A stretch of 64,000 nt of DNA, taken from NCBI GenBank assembly GCA_003008705.1, contig PDUO01000010.1, positions 1,054,001-1,118,000 on the forward strand. The letters are read 5' to 3'. Below, piece after piece: positions 38,130 to 49,757 of the stretch. Positions within the stretch are counted from its first letter, which is position 1. The number at the start of each line of letters is the position of its first letter. Both the position numbers and the translations under genes were made by a program. This DNA comes from Pezicula radicicola. Taxonomy: Eukaryota > Ascomycota > Leotiomycetes > Helotiales > Dermateaceae. Below the pieces are notes generated by a model. It was not told the DNA's origin. It did no database searches and saw nothing but the letters and a program-made list of their open reading frames with translations.

Positions 38130-40666
38130 ATGGATACTAGTTATCTCTCTTCGCAGGTCTCATCAATCATAGGACAATTGCATGGCCTCTTCGATGAGAT
38201 TGGTGTTCCTAATCATGATCGCGAAACGAGAGAATCAGAGGTAAGATTTTCTACCATAAGCCATTGAGAACCTCACTGACGCGCAAAGCTCTTTGCTGCG
38301 CTCTCCGAGACTCTACATAATCAAGTACGACTTGTCAATGCCGAGAAGAATGACATGACCGAAGAGGCGCAGCGCATCATCACGAACATCAGACAGATGG
38401 AAGCTTCCATTGACGACAACAAGAGCAGACATGAATACGAGGATGAGGATGAGGATCTGAAGATTACTTTTCCATTGACGCGTTGTTTAAAAGTTTTGAA
38501 GGAGAAGCACCAGCAGATTTCCAAGATACATAGAGAGCGTTTCGAACAAGTCAAGAGTAAGTAAACAATGCCGTCTATTTACAACGACGTCGCCGAGAAA
38601 CTTTTCGAAGATATTGATATTTCCCAGAACTCGTCCAAGCTCTCGAATCCTACTCCTCACATCTCGAACAATCATTTATCAAAATCCATCTCCCACCAAC
38701 TGGTCCAAAAGACAGCGTTCCACCGAATTTCGACCTCTCTCCTACGTACGTAGCTGCGCTAGATGATGAATTTACACGAGTCTACGAAGAATACACACGT
38801 CGCGTCGCAACTGTCAAGGCTCTGTCCGAGAGTATTATCCAACTATGGGCTGAACTCGGTACACCACAAGCACAGACAGATGGCGCGATTGTAAAATACT
38901 ATCGGGATTCTCCAGAACAGCTCGGGTTACACGAGGATGATATTGCTAGACTCCGAAGTAGGCGCGACAAGCTGGTGAGAGAGAAGGATGCTCGGGAAAA
39001 GCGTCTCCAGGAGCTTAAACGTACAGTCGAGGTTCTCTGGGACAAGTTGGGGGTTGAGGAGCCCGACAGAAGAAGATTCTTGAACGGGAACCGTGGTTGC
39101 GGCGTACGACAGATCAACGAATTCGAGGACGAGCTATCGCGATTAAACGAACTCAAGAGACAGAACCTCCACTTATTTGTCGAAGATGCCCGCTACAAAT
39201 TGCAAGAACTCTGGGACGGACTTTACTTCTCGGAAGAGGAGATGTTGGAATTTACGCCTGCTTTCTCGGATGTCTACAGCGACGCCTTGCTCGAAGCACA
39301 TGAACAGGAGATTGAGCGCTTGGAGGCATTGAAAGAGCAACGCGCCCCAACTCTCGCTCTCATTGACAACCACCGATCACTCATCAAAGACCGCGATGAC
39401 CTTGCCTCTGCAAGTCAAGATGCATCTCGCTTAATGGGTCGTGGCCAAAAGGGCGAAAAGCGTGACCCAACACGTCTGTTGCGTGAAGAGAAGATGAGAA
39501 AGAGAATTGCAAAGGACCTTCCAAAGATTGCTGCTCAGCTGAGAAAGGTGTTGGAGAAGTGGGAAGACGAATATGGCCGCCCATTCCTCGTTCATGGCGA
39601 GAGATACCTTGATGAGCTTGACGCTTCTGAGCCTAAGCCCGTACCTGGACCAAGAGCGAGGACTCCTGCTGGCCAAGCTCCTGCTGCAAAGAAGCCTACA
39701 CCTGCTCCTCGACCAAAGAGTCGAAATGAACAAGCTCCTCCAGCTAGAGCACCATCGAGAGCTGGTACTGTCAGAAGCAAAACACCTGTAACTGCTGGAG
39801 GAACTATGACTAGAAACCAAAACTTTAGCAGTTCCGTTTCTGCAGCTGGAAAGACAAGCCCTTCCAAACTGCCATCTCGTCCACCACTTACAAACCTCAA
39901 CAACTCTCCTGAGCGACGACCAGAGTCGAGACCCCGCGAGCCTGAAGACAACCCAACTATTCGCAAGATGGGACCACCAAAAGGACCACCTCCAAGGATG
40001 AGAGATCTTTTCATACCACCTCCCCCTGTTCAGACACCCACAATGCACCGATCGCAGAGCATTATCTCGACTGGCAGCGTGCGGGCCGTGTCTCCAGAAG
40101 ACGTTTACGACGACCGGTATCAACAAAGTATGGTACGTTCCTCATTTCATGAAGAACGTTACCAAAACATGCGCCGTCCACAATCACATCAAGACATTCA
40201 AATGAATCATGACGAAGACCGTTATCAAAATATGCGCCGTCCACAGTCACATCAGGACATCCAAATGAGATCTTCCGTGCGAGTCAAAGAGAATGATCGG
40301 TTCGCCCATTCCAACCCATATCAAGCTCCTCCCAGCAGACAAATCTCCAACACTTCTAGCTCAACCAACACAACCACCACAGGTACTACGGTATCTGGTT
40401 CCGAAAACTGGGAGACGTATGATGATGTCTCCGAGCCCGAGCAAGATACCTCCGACGCTTACTTCGCAAAGTTGAGAGCTGCAAGAAATGGAGGAAAGCG
40501 TTACTCTCGAGAAGATGGATACAACTCCAAGGGTAGCATCATGACAAAGAAACAGAAAGGTCTCTCACCATATGGAGGGCATGCTGGTCAATTTGTGACG
40601 GATGCTGACGGGAATCGCATCCCGAGCGGCAGTGAAGCGAACTGGACGGATGAGGATGGTTATTAA
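38130..40666 (+). CDS. ase1: Ase1/PRC1/MAP65 microtubule-bundling protein
   Basis: Exons 38130-38240, 38289-38556 and 38628-40666 give 805 residues. Residues 1 to about 550 are the spectrin-like helical MAP65/ASE1 region (IIGQLHGLFDEIGVPNHDRE, LHNQVRLVNAEKNDM, LTRCLKVLKEKHQQISKIHR, DKLGVEEPDRRRFL, IEQLEAL-type coiled coils, IAKDLPKIAAQLRKVLEKWE, EYGRPFLVHGERYLDELD). The rest is a basic Pro/Ser/Arg-rich tail typical of the microtubule- and Cdk-regulated end. It crosslinks antiparallel microtubules at the spindle midzone. The tail has a near-perfect duplication, two copies of ERYQNMRRPQSHQDIQM / DRYQNMRRPQSHQDIQM at about 40155-40267, also visible in the DNA. Confidence 0.93.
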
Positions 40667-41510
40667 ACTCCGTCAACCATCGTCCTACTTTCTTTCAAGT
40701 TTCAATTCCATTCATGACTATGATACGATCATGAGCTACACGTAGACGATTCTGATGACGACTACGACTACAATCCGATCGATTTCTCCTCGTTTCAACG
40801 TCTACACTGTTCTGTTTATTATCAGATCCTCCTCGCGCAAGCAAGCATCTTCTCTTCTTTACTTTTTCAACACAAAGTCAAACACGACAACGACTGCATT
40901 TACGTTCTCGTATTTCCCTTACTGACGGCATGGGAAATCTGGATTTTCTACCTCTACTTCTGTTCGATTACGTTACTGGTTACCACTTTTTACACTTTTT
41001 GATGAACGATCATGAGAAATGGCTTGGACCCGTTATCATGACTTATTTCTTTGGTTTGTGTTTCTGTCTGGATATAATCTGTTTAATTCAGGGAGTTTAT
41101 GGGGGGCGATGGTTGGTTATGGTTGGTTTTATATTCTTAGGCGTTGTGCAGTCGTAGCTCGAGTAGGAGTGAATGTTGTGTGGTGTAGAGACGTAAAAGT
41201 GAGGCAGCTGCCTAGTGGGGAGTGAATGACAGAATTGAGATTCAACTCAAAATAAGTTCTTTTGCTGTGTATCGTCGAAATGGGGTGAGATCATATGCAA
41301 CCGGAATTGGCGTGATGTGATTGGTTACTCTCAACATCACCTTCATTGACTCTTCAATCATTCATTCTTGACTCACCTCCTCGAACCAAACTCGAACTTC
41401 CACCTCATAAATAAGTGTTCTCATCTCCCTCTTCAACCTCTATTTCAATTCCTAACCCTAACTCCTCAATCAAACCAACATCTCATCAAAACCTACCCGA
41501 CGGACAAAAT
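40667..41510. other. Intergenic between Ase1 and the GNAT gene
   Basis: Ase1 3' untranslated region, then the GNAT promoter with a pyrimidine-rich leader (41340-41510). A 75-residue hydrophobic frame at 40930-41157 starts at ATG but has no recognisable family and lies in a likely 3' untranslated region. Confidence 0.45.
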
Positions 41511-42235
41511 ATGGCCTTCCCATCCCTGAAACTAGATATCCCTAAGCGTGACGGCGATGGTGAGGTCGAAGGAGAATATTACCTAACACCCTTCCAAGAA
41601 AACGATGTCGAGGCTATGTATCAGGTCTTGAGATTAAAGGATGTTGGGGGTTGGTTGATTAGTTTACCTAGACCGTGAGAGCTTCGTCTTCGTTTTCTTT
41701 CCCGGTGTTGATGACAATTAGGTATACGATTGATCATGCCAAATCTTGGATACGGAGGCACATAGATTTTACGGAGTACTTAGCTGGGATTGAGAGTCTG
41801 GAGGAGAGGAGGAAGGTTTTTTGGAATGGTGATAATGGGGGGACTGTTCCGGTTCAGGTTATTAGGTATAAGTCTCGGGATGATGAGAATGGAGAGGGAG
41901 GAGGGAGGTTGGTTGGGATGTTTGGGGTCTTAGGTGGGTTTATGTTGAGGTTGATAGGGAGAATTGGGCTAGTTGGAGGACTACGGAGAGGATTTTTGAG
42001 GGGACGAGGAGGTGGGGGGATGGGGATCGGATTGGGGTTAGGGATGGTCATGGGAATGGGGATGAGGTTGGGGTTATGGAGGCGGAGACGAAGATGGAGG
42101 TGGGGACGGTTGGGTTGGTGTGGCCTGAGGGGACGACTTTTGGGGGACATGATGGGGTTAGGGAGAGTGAGTGGTGGTGTTGGAGGGTTTGAGAGGAGAG
42201 GCGGAAGGGTTTGGGTGTTGATTATAGAGAGTTGA
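41511..42235 (+). pseudogene. GNAT-type acetyltransferase, probably frameshifted
   Basis: Exon 1 41511-41674 and exon 2 from 41722 read YYLTPFQENDVEAMYQVLRL, ISLPRPYTIDHAKSWIRRHI and, further on, GRLVGMFGVL, the N-terminal half of a fungal GNAT (Gcn5-related) N-acetyltransferase. At about 41935 the continuation VYVEVDRENWASW is in another frame, while the open frame goes on into a Gly/Met/Arg-rich low-complexity stretch ending at 42235. The acetyl-CoA-binding loop Q/RxxGxG/A is not seen in either frame. This points to an indel after residue about 130. Alternatively a non-canonical intron or a sequencing error could reconcile the frames. Confidence 0.55.
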
Positions 42236-42490
42236 GGAGATGTATTTTGTAGTTGTGTCGTTGTGTCGTAAGAGTTGGGTAAGTTTGAGTTGGTGTGGCC
42301 CGAGGGGACGAATGTTGATGAGGATGATGGTGGGCTGAGGGATATTGCTGGTGGTATTAGAGGGTTGAGGAAATAGAGGGAAACTTTGGAGTATTGGGTG
42401 ATGGAGAGTAGATGAGATGTAGTTGCGTTATCGGTAGTTTGAAGCCGTGTCGTTGTATCGTTATGTCACTGTGTCGCAAGAGTTGGATAA
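42109..42490 (+). repeat. Degenerate tandem duplication (about 180 bp, two copies)
   Basis: TTGGTGTGGCC(T/C)GAGGGGACGA occurs at about 42114 and 42291. Each is followed about 120 bp later by a TGTCGTTGT-rich block and (T/C)AAGAGTTGG. The copies overlap the 3' part of the damaged GNAT gene and both carry the VWPEGT peptide in one frame, so the 3' end of that gene was duplicated and then decayed. Confidence 0.6.
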
Positions 42491-43264
42491 GATTGGGCTC
42501 CAGAGCCCGCGTTCCAAATCTCTTGGCAGTATTTGAGAAGGTCACCGGTACGAAGTACCTACACTTTCCAAGTAAACCCTATTCTGTACATATCCACTCC
42601 GAGGAAATCATTGCGAAACTCTTTGCCTATTTCTCTCTGACAAATAATTAACAAACCCAAAAATATGTAGCACATGACGTCGTATTGCTTCTAGTAGAGA
42701 AAAGTGTTGTCATTTCCACAACCCAAACAAAGAACATCATCATACAAGGAAGTAACAAAAGGGTTTAAAAGCTATGCATAATCTAGACTTCTCCATTAAA
42801 GCAATCATTTTCTTGCTCTATTCAAAGGTCCTTACGAAGCAACTGTTTGATGATCACCTCGGCATATTCGTAACCTCGCTCCTTGTCCCTTACAATAAAG
42901 TTGATAATTCATCCGCAAGGGGGCTGGCGCTGCAAAGCCCCCAGCCTCGTCTCCGCGCCACCTTCCGAGAACGTCTCACGAAGGAAACTTTGTGGGAAAA
43001 AAAGGTCTCTTTGATGCGAAGTACGGAAGTACAAAGGCAAGGGCCGGGTACGAGACCATGAGTAGCTTTTGCTGTCCTTGCTTAACAATTTTGCCACTAT
43101 TGACGCCGTAACAATCAAATCATACAAGATCCGGGTATCCTGCAACTGTACCTTACTTCAAACACTGTCGCGCAACATTACATTCCACAACTGCATCAGG
43201 AGCCGCTGAGAACAACACATAACTCTTAAGAGCATAAGCTCACAAGCTCGCCACCAAAATCTAA
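42491..43264. other. Intergenic, no gene seen
   Basis: Promoter side of the Sec2-domain gene. A strong short hairpin (GGGGGCT...AGCCCCC) is at about 42917-42940. Nothing else is supported. Confidence 0.4.
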
Positions 43265-43976
43265 ATGTCTGCGACAATAACACTCACCATGACCGACGGC
43301 AGCAATTGCCCAAACTGTGGTATAGGGCTACCTCACACCGCTGACCTAGCCGCCGAAGCCCAGCGACAGATAGAAGATCTACAAGCTCAAGTACGATTGT
43401 TGACGCAGAAAGCTACTGCTGCCGGTGAGTGCTCCCTCTCAAGAACCCGAAAGTACCGCCTTTCAGTACACTGACATTCAACCAGTGGACAAATGGGCCG
43501 ACTACGAAGACGAGCTCCGTGAGCTCCGCCAACAAATTGGAAAACCCACACCGACAATCACACTTCCCCCAGAACCAGTCGAATCCCAAGCCCAGCAAAC
43601 CGTCTCAAATCGACTCTCCTACTTCCTCTCGTCGCGCAAATCCACGTCTAGCCTCAAGAATCCTCCCTTGGCTAGCGCAGACCCTCCTTCAACCCCGCGG
43701 GAAGCCGATCTCGCTGCTAAGCTGGAACAAGAGAAGAAGGCGAGGGAGAAGGCTGAAGGGAAGTTGGATGAGGCGAGTGGAGAGCTCGAGGAGTTGAGTG
43801 CAGTGCTTTTTCAGCAGGCTAATGAGATGGTTGCCACGGAGAGGAAGGCAAGGGCTAAGTTGGAGGAGAGGGTTGCACTGCTGGAACGTAGGGATGGGGA
43901 GAAGAGGGCAAGACTTGAGAGGTTGGAAAAGGCTGTTGGGAGGATTGAGAGGGTTAGAGGGATGCTTGGTCAGTAG
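43265..43976 (+). CDS. Sec2-domain coiled-coil protein (Rab GEF-like)
   Basis: Exons 43265-43424 and 43486-43976 give 216 residues. An N-terminal CPNCGIGLPH motif precedes a coiled coil (EAQRQIEDLQAQVRLLTQKA). The C-terminal part, LEEL-SAVLFQQANEMVATER then KARAKLEERVALLERRDGEK, is the conserved core of the Sec2 N-terminal domain (PF06428), the coiled coil that exchanges GDP on the exocytic Rab Sec4. At 216 residues it is much shorter than Sec2 of yeast and has no long C-terminal tail; many filamentous fungi have such short forms. It probably acts in polarised secretion, but GEF activity is inferred from the motif only. Confidence 0.85.
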
Positions 43977-44724
43977 GAGGGAATGAGGATTGGAGGATTG
44001 GTACGCGAGAGGTATTACGGGCACTGGCTGGCATATTGGAAAGGCCATAGCCGGCATGAAAGCTATTTCTCGCCGAACCAACATCTCTAAGTCACGACGG
44101 AATAAGCATGGTACGCCGAGCCTCTGCGACCTTGATTAAGCCTCTAAGAGATGTGACACATCGTCAAACAACCGCTATCAAAGCCGACCTCTTCATCTTT
44201 CAATTCCACCTTTAACGGACCATCAGTTGCTCACCAATGAGTTTTCAGCATACATCGGGGTCGGGACATACCTGACGCCTCTTCCAGCAACAATTACATA
44301 TCAATACGTATCACGCAGACATGAAAACTTCAGAGATGCGCGAAACGTCTCATTCAATTCCTTTACAAGACATATTAGGAGGTACCACGAAATAACGACT
44401 AATGAGCAATGGAATTGGATGTGACATGTGGATATGACTTTAAAGAACTTGAGGCGATGGAGCTTGGAAACTGCAATTCACAGCGAGTAATATCGCGAGA
44501 TTCCGTTGGGCTACACGGGAGTTTTGAAGGACAGGAAGCATTTTTCAAAGGTTAGATAGGTTGATACCCAGGAGTCAGAATGAGAGTTACTTTTAGTTCG
44601 ATACTTGCATCTTGTACCATGCATTGATCGGAAGGTAAGCTGTGGGTTGTCTATTAGATACTGGAAAACCACCACAGTAGCTTTTGAATTCACTACGTGA
44701 CTTTATGTGATTTAGGTAATTGAT

Positions 44725-44886
44725 TTGAGTCGGATAACTGACTAGAATTGGATAACTGACTTGAATTGGATAACTGACTTGAATTGGATAACTGACTTGA
44801 ATTGGATAACTGACTTGAATTGGATAACTGACTTGAATTGGATAACTGACTGGAATTGGATAACTGGCTTGGATTGGATAACTGAC
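44725..44886 (+). repeat. 18-bp minisatellite, nine units
   Basis: Nine consecutive 18-bp units of consensus TTGAATTGGATAACTGAC; five are identical and the outer ones carry one to three changes. Degenerate units continue to about 44945. Related arrays in inverse orientation are at 46561-46681 and 49758-49824. Confidence 0.95.
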
Positions 44887-45044
44887 TTGATTTAAGGAAC
44901 TTGCCTAAATAAAGTCACTTGTTGATATAGGTAAGATAACTTACTTAGCTCAAGTATTCAATCTAAAGCTTTTTTTCATTATAATCGGATTATTGCATAT
45001 CGTATCTATCTATCCATTAACATACTAAAGACATATTCTCCTAT

Positions 45045-46253
45045 TTAACATCCAACAATATCCTTCCCACTCCCCTCACTACTCTCCAGCCTCTTAATCC
45101 TCTTCTCTTCCACCCCACGAAGCCAATACCCCACAACCCTCTCACAATACTCTTCTCCTTGACCATCCGGTACACCTAAAAAATCATTTTTGCATTCCTC
45201 TATCGTTTTCCAACTTCTCTCTGTTTCAAGTGATGTTTGTTGAATAAGTGTCGTTGTATCAGATCCTTGCGAAGCGACTTTATATAGTTTTTGATTTTTT
45301 ATATTCTCTTGTTTATGCTTCTTAGAGAACGTAAAGCGTTTCGTTTTTGGAAGGAGAATGAAAGAAAGACCGTCATCTAGGAGGAAAAATCTTCTTGTGG
45401 ATTTCTTATGTTTGAAAGTGTAAGTTCGAGATTGCGTTTCTGCTACGAAGGCGGTACGGGAAAGGAGGGTGTTGTAGTGGATTGGTAGAGGGTGGAGGAG
45501 GGGGAGATATCCGTCTGTGTCGATTTTGCGGGGCCGGAGGAGGTGGGGTGTTGTGTGGGTTGAGAGCATTGAGGAGAGGGTTAGGTTTGTTGTGGTGGTG
45601 GTAGTGATGCGATCTTGGTGTTCTTGGGTGTGGATTTCGTTAATTAAGTTTGAGCTTGAGCTTGAGGTCCTGTTTGTGTTTGTGTCGAATCTGTCGATTT
45701 CAATGTCTTCGAGTATTGGGAGTGTTTTTTCGACTGTTATATATGGACCTTTCTCTCTTTTCTCTTCTGTTTTTTCAATTTGGGAATGGGATTCTTGACT
45801 GTATTCGCTGCTGGAATCATAACTCGAATCGTAGTCGGAGTAATATCCAGAATCGTAGCCAGGATCGTAGTCACCATCTAAAGGAGATATATACTCGGGA
45901 TAATACTCCCCATCCACTAACTTTAGTTTCGATCCATCTTCATTCTTTTCCTTTGAGACTTTCATTAGTTGTTCATTTTTCTGCATCTTATTTACTTTTT
46001 CAGTCAGAACAGGATCAGCTCTCGGAATGAAAAGATCTTCGAATTCTTTTCTGTCGTTCTTGTTGTGATGAGGCTGTTCGCGGATATAGCAGAGTACTAA
46101 ACCGTATTTTCGAGTTTTGGTGTAGAGGCCTGGGATTGGTACTCTTGGTGGTGTGTAATAGTGGAGCTCTAGTTCTTTTGGCTCTTGGGTAAGGTGGAGG
46201 TGTTTCCTGGGTTGAAGGAGGGGGAGGATACATTGAAGGAGGTTGGGTGCCAT
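45045..46253 (-). CDS. Orphan acidic/Ser-Thr-rich protein
   Basis: Single exon, 402 residues from the ATG at 46253. No family is recognised. There is no signal peptide. A low-complexity Asp/Tyr/Ser repeat (GDYDPGYDSGYYSDYDSSYD) lies at about 127-150, a Thr run at about 217, and a basic segment FTFSKKHKQENIKNQ. The N-terminal YYTPPRVPIPGLYTKTRKYG and the central FFLLDDGLSFILLPKTKRFTF look folded. The gene is flanked on both sides by inverted arrays of the same 18-bp minisatellite. Composition and length support a real gene; orphan status could mean lineage-specific. Confidence 0.6.
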   Translation of the reverse strand: MAPNLLQCILPLLQPRKHLHLTQEPKELELHYYTPPRVPIPGLYTKTRKYGLVLCYIREQPHHNKNDRKEFEDLFIPRADPVLTEKVNKMQKNEQLMKVSKEKNEDGSKLKLVDGEYYPEYISPLDGDYDPGYDSGYYSDYDSSYDSSSEYSQESHSQIEKTEEKREKGPYITVEKTLPILEDIEIDRFDTNTNRTSSSSSNLINEIHTQEHQDRITTTTTTNLTLSSMLSTHTTPHLLRPRKIDTDGYLPLLHPLPIHYNTLLSRTAFVAETQSRTYTFKHKKSTRRFFLLDDGLSFILLPKTKRFTFSKKHKQENIKNQKLYKVASQGSDTTTLIQQTSLETERSWKTIEECKNDFLGVPDGQGEEYCERVVGYWLRGVEEKRIKRLESSEGSGKDIVGC

Positions 46254-46560
46254 TATTATTGCCTTTTGTTTTTATTTCGGTAGTTGAGTTTTTGAAATAG
46301 CGTTAAAACGTTGGGTTATAATGTTTTCAACTTTTTGTAATGTCTGTTAAGGGAAAGAAAAAGTGGCAGAGGACTTGATAGAGAGATGTAGATTTTGTAT
46401 ACCTTGGGGGAGCTAGGTTAGTGGTTTTCGTTCTGACTGACTAGTTCTCTGAACATTTGTACTATTTAGCGCTAAGAAGATAGAACATCGTTGATACTAG
46501 GGGCAGTTTAGATTGGAATTTCAAGGGTACATTTGGGTAGTTTCGCCTTTGAAGCTAATT

Positions 46561-46681
46561 GAACAAGTTGGTTACTCAAGCCAAATCAGTTGCCCAAGTC
46601 AAGTTAGTCATTTAATTCAAGTCAGTTACCAAGATCAAGTTAGTTACCCACTTTAAGTCACTCACCCAAGTCAAGTCAGTA
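46561..46681 (-). repeat. Degenerate 17-18-bp minisatellite, inverse to the 44.7-kb array
   Basis: About seven units of type CAAGTCAGTTACCCA (minus strand TGGGTAACTGACTTG), clearly the reverse complement of the unit at 44725-44886 but with more divergence. Confidence 0.8.
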
Positions 46682-46765
46682 TAATTAAGAAATTTCTTCT
46701 ATTGTCTGTAACTAAAAATCCCATACTCCATAATTTCAATAAATTAATCTAGTTCCCTACATTCG

Positions 46766-47377
46766 CTAGACTGTGCAACCATTCGCAGCCTAAGCCAAAA
46801 TATTAGTTGAGAATTATGAAATCTTAAAACGGCGATACTTACAGCTTGAGCATTCTTCTGATTCTGACTGATACCACCAGAGAACATAGTCTGAAGCTTT
46901 TGCAAGTTTGGATTATCAGTCGAAGGATTTCCAGTCAGGGCTTGTACCATCTTCAATTCTCCTGCTTGAGCAGTTGCAACCTGTAGATTATTAGTATTCA
47001 TCCCATATCAAAAACAAAGAATAAAACTATACGGTAGCCAGCCCAGCAATAGCAGCATTTCCCTTGGGCGCAATCTTCTGATTATTTGTCCGGATAGAGA
47101 TTCCTTGGTTGACGATGTCGATCAACTTGCTCTTTGAGCTCTGGAAATCAGCGTTGTTTGGAGTTGGCTGTGCCAACTCTTGTTGAATGACGGTGGTTTG
47201 CCCTTGTTCGTTCTTCTGTACTGCAATGTTTTGATTGATCCCTTTCACGAGGTTCTCGACGGCATCAGAACATGCTGCGCGTGTTGCGAGGTTGACAGCT
47301 GGAACGGCTACAGGGAAGGCGGTAGAGAACGTGAAGATGCATGCGAGGACAAAGGTAATCAAGGTTTTGGAAAACAT
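46766..47377 (-). CDS. Small secreted protein
   Basis: Exons 47377-47033, 46980-46843 and 46789-46766 give 168 residues; all junctions keep phase 0. Residues 1-20 are a signal peptide (FVLACIFTFSTAFPVAVP). The mature part is helical and Gln/Asn-rich (DAVENLVKGINQNIAVQKNE, LIDIVNQGISIRTNNQKI, VATAQAGELKMVQALTGN) with two Cys, one near the mature N-terminus (AACSDAV) and one four residues from the end (NGCTV), which may pair. It belongs to a type of small secreted proteins common in plant-associated ascomycetes; I do not know a function. The third exon codes for only seven residues. Confidence 0.75.
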
Positions 47378-49391
47378 CTTGAAATGTGAAGTTGAAGGCG
47401 AGCTGCTATGGTAGATCTTGAGATAATGGATGTCTTGAGTTCAGAGAAATTGCTGCTGATGCCTTTTCAGTTGAGAACTCTCTCTGTGTGCCTTATATGT
47501 TGAAAAAATTGATGCTGCTTCAGAGTCCGAGAGGATCGGTACCGTCCCTATAAACTTCTCGAGAAACATGTGCAAAAATTGGTTAGCTACCGGTTCTATG
47601 TTCTAAAGACAACTCTGGGGAGAGTTACACCGGGATGAATTCTATTAAGTTCAGCAAACTATGGCTTTCAGAGAAGAGACGAGCGGATTTCTCTTTGGCT
47701 TTTTCTGAGAGGGAGATGTCAAACAGTCCGAAAAGCCGCTTTGAAGATCCGGACCTCCCGTACCATTCGGACTTTGCAAAGGTTTGAGAGAAATGACGTC
47801 TAGAAAGCATGCGATTGACAAAAGGTGTCGATGCGAGAAACATGAGGAAACTTTTGGTTCAGGTGCTCATCGTCTGTGCTAATCGGCTAACACTACTCGG
47901 TACGACCTGCAAACATATACGAGTAATAGAAGCAAATCACTATATGAAAGGTACAAATGGTTTAGAGCTCCAGAAAATTCTATAGTATATAGCGCAGCTA
48001 ATGTAATTGGTATGTGCCTTTTTGACGTGCTAGCAGGCTTGAACAGGCGCTATAATGTTGCTTCGGTTACTTTGTGCTGTAATATATGTTAGTATGACTG
48101 ATAGGATCGTACAGTAGTGTTTTGTTCGCAGTTTCTCGGACAATTTTTTACTTTCAACCGAAATATCAACCACACGAGCTCGTTCACTCCAAAAAATGGC
48201 CGTTGCTACTAACAACTGATTGGCTGTCATATTGCAACCCAACAACAACCACAGTCAATTTGACATTCCCAACCGGGATCCGTACAAGTCCGAGTGTACG
48301 AGCGGCAGATTATTTACTTTCGCAAAAGCTTAAGTTTAGAATTAAGCTCATAATGGAATTGAAGATCATATGATCACAGTTATGCCATTTGAATTGAGCT
48401 TGTTTTGTGCCGTAGCCTACGTGGATAATCCGACCACTAGTTTCATCGCTTAGTTGAGATGAAATTGAAACACCCTCTCTTACGTTGCTATGTCCGCCTC
48501 GCACCAGTTCATTATTTGATAGGAATTGCGAGATAACCCCCCTGAACGATATCATGAAAACTTCTTTCGGCTATTCTCAAAAGTGATGGTTTTACTTCTA
48601 GGTGTTGGTATTAGGGAGGACGTGTGCTTGACCGATCCGAGGAAACCTTAACAACATTTAGAGCATTTTATGAAGTTTGAGCGCAGTAGAAATATACAGC
48701 TATATATAGCCTGCCAACTATAGTTGAGAAAGAGATGTAGCACCGTGCAAAGATCGGAAATGGATTAGGTTCTCAGAATCTCCCATTTACGCGAGCCTCG
48801 CTTAAAAGGCGTTTAATCGTGGGGAAACTTCAACTGGGCACTACTCCGTACATAGAAACGCCTATGACATAACCATAGTATATTCTTGCACTAGTACTGT
48901 TCTATAATCTTCGGGGAAACACATCTTTGAATCCACAGCGACACTAATATTTAATTTGTGAAGGACATACTGGCCGAATAAGAAGTACCACTTCCTTGAC
49001 TCTACCGGGATATTTCTACCACTAGTTATATAATATTTAAAATTAATGGGCAAGGCTTATATAAAATCCAAATCCTAATACTTTTAGCTAAAAACTGGCC
49101 ATAAATGTTAAATATGGACAGTCATGTGACTTACGTTTGTCCTGTTTGCTTCTCTTAGCATCTGCCTAAGTAGCTTCTAGAGCTCTTTCTTAGCTCTTGG
49201 GTAGAAGAGCACAATAGACCAGTTTTAGTCTTCTACAATAAATGTAAATCCTCGATATAAAAACATTGTAGTTTGAAATTGTCTCTACCAAGATGAACGA
49301 GGCTAGTCTCGGCTCAAGAGCCTTGGTCCGCCCACCTCGGCTCACACTTGCGAAAATAGGTAAAAAATGCAGGAAAAAATAATTTCTTCAG
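47378..49391. other. Gene-poor stretch
   Basis: Promoter of the small secreted protein, then about 1.9 kb without a supported gene. Short minus-strand frames (47625-47843, 48030-48248, 48310-48555, 48862-49053) have no features of real genes. Composition becomes AT-rich after 48.6 kb. Confidence 0.45.
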
Positions 49392-49490
49392 TGAACAGAA
49401 TGGGACTCGAACCCATGCTCATTTCTGAACCAGGAGATTGTAATTAAGGTAAACCTTAACCTGGCGCCATAACCAACTCGGCCTTTGAGA
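49392..49490 (-). tRNA. tRNA-Leu(AAG)-like sequence with intron, acceptor stem degenerate
   Basis: The minus strand reads GGCCGAGTTGGTTATGGCGC (D arm of a class II tRNA), CCAGG + TTAAGG (anticodon AAG), an about 18-nt intron containing CCTTAA that can pair with the anticodon loop, CCTGG, a variable arm, and the T arm GGGTTCGAGTCCC, followed by a T-rich terminator. The 3' acceptor strand is TCTGTTC, but the seven bases preceding the D arm (around ATCTCAA) do not pair with it. So the A and B boxes are intact but the mature tRNA would lack an acceptor stem. Likely a tRNA-Leu pseudogene. Confidence 0.65.
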
Positions 49491-49757
49491 TGTTAGTTAT
49501 GCTGTGTGGAAGATAGGTGTGTGAGTTAATGCTTACCATCTGTCCTTAATGTCATTTGTTGAAATGAAATCTTACTTTTCGAGGTATGTAATAGCTCCTT
49601 GCTAGAGGTTAGTAAAGCCTGACTTGTAAAATATGGCTAGTGTAGGTGACTAGTCTTTATGACACTCCTCCAATGCTTCTATACCTTGTTAAATTTTACA
49701 ATGAAAAACAAACACCTACCGTACGAATTACTTGATAAGAGATGGTTTTAATTTGAG

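Noticed and set aside
40930..41157. 75-residue hydrophobic frame after Ase1
   Set aside because: Lies in the probable 3' untranslated region and resembles AT-rich random translation (Phe/Leu/Ile/Cys).
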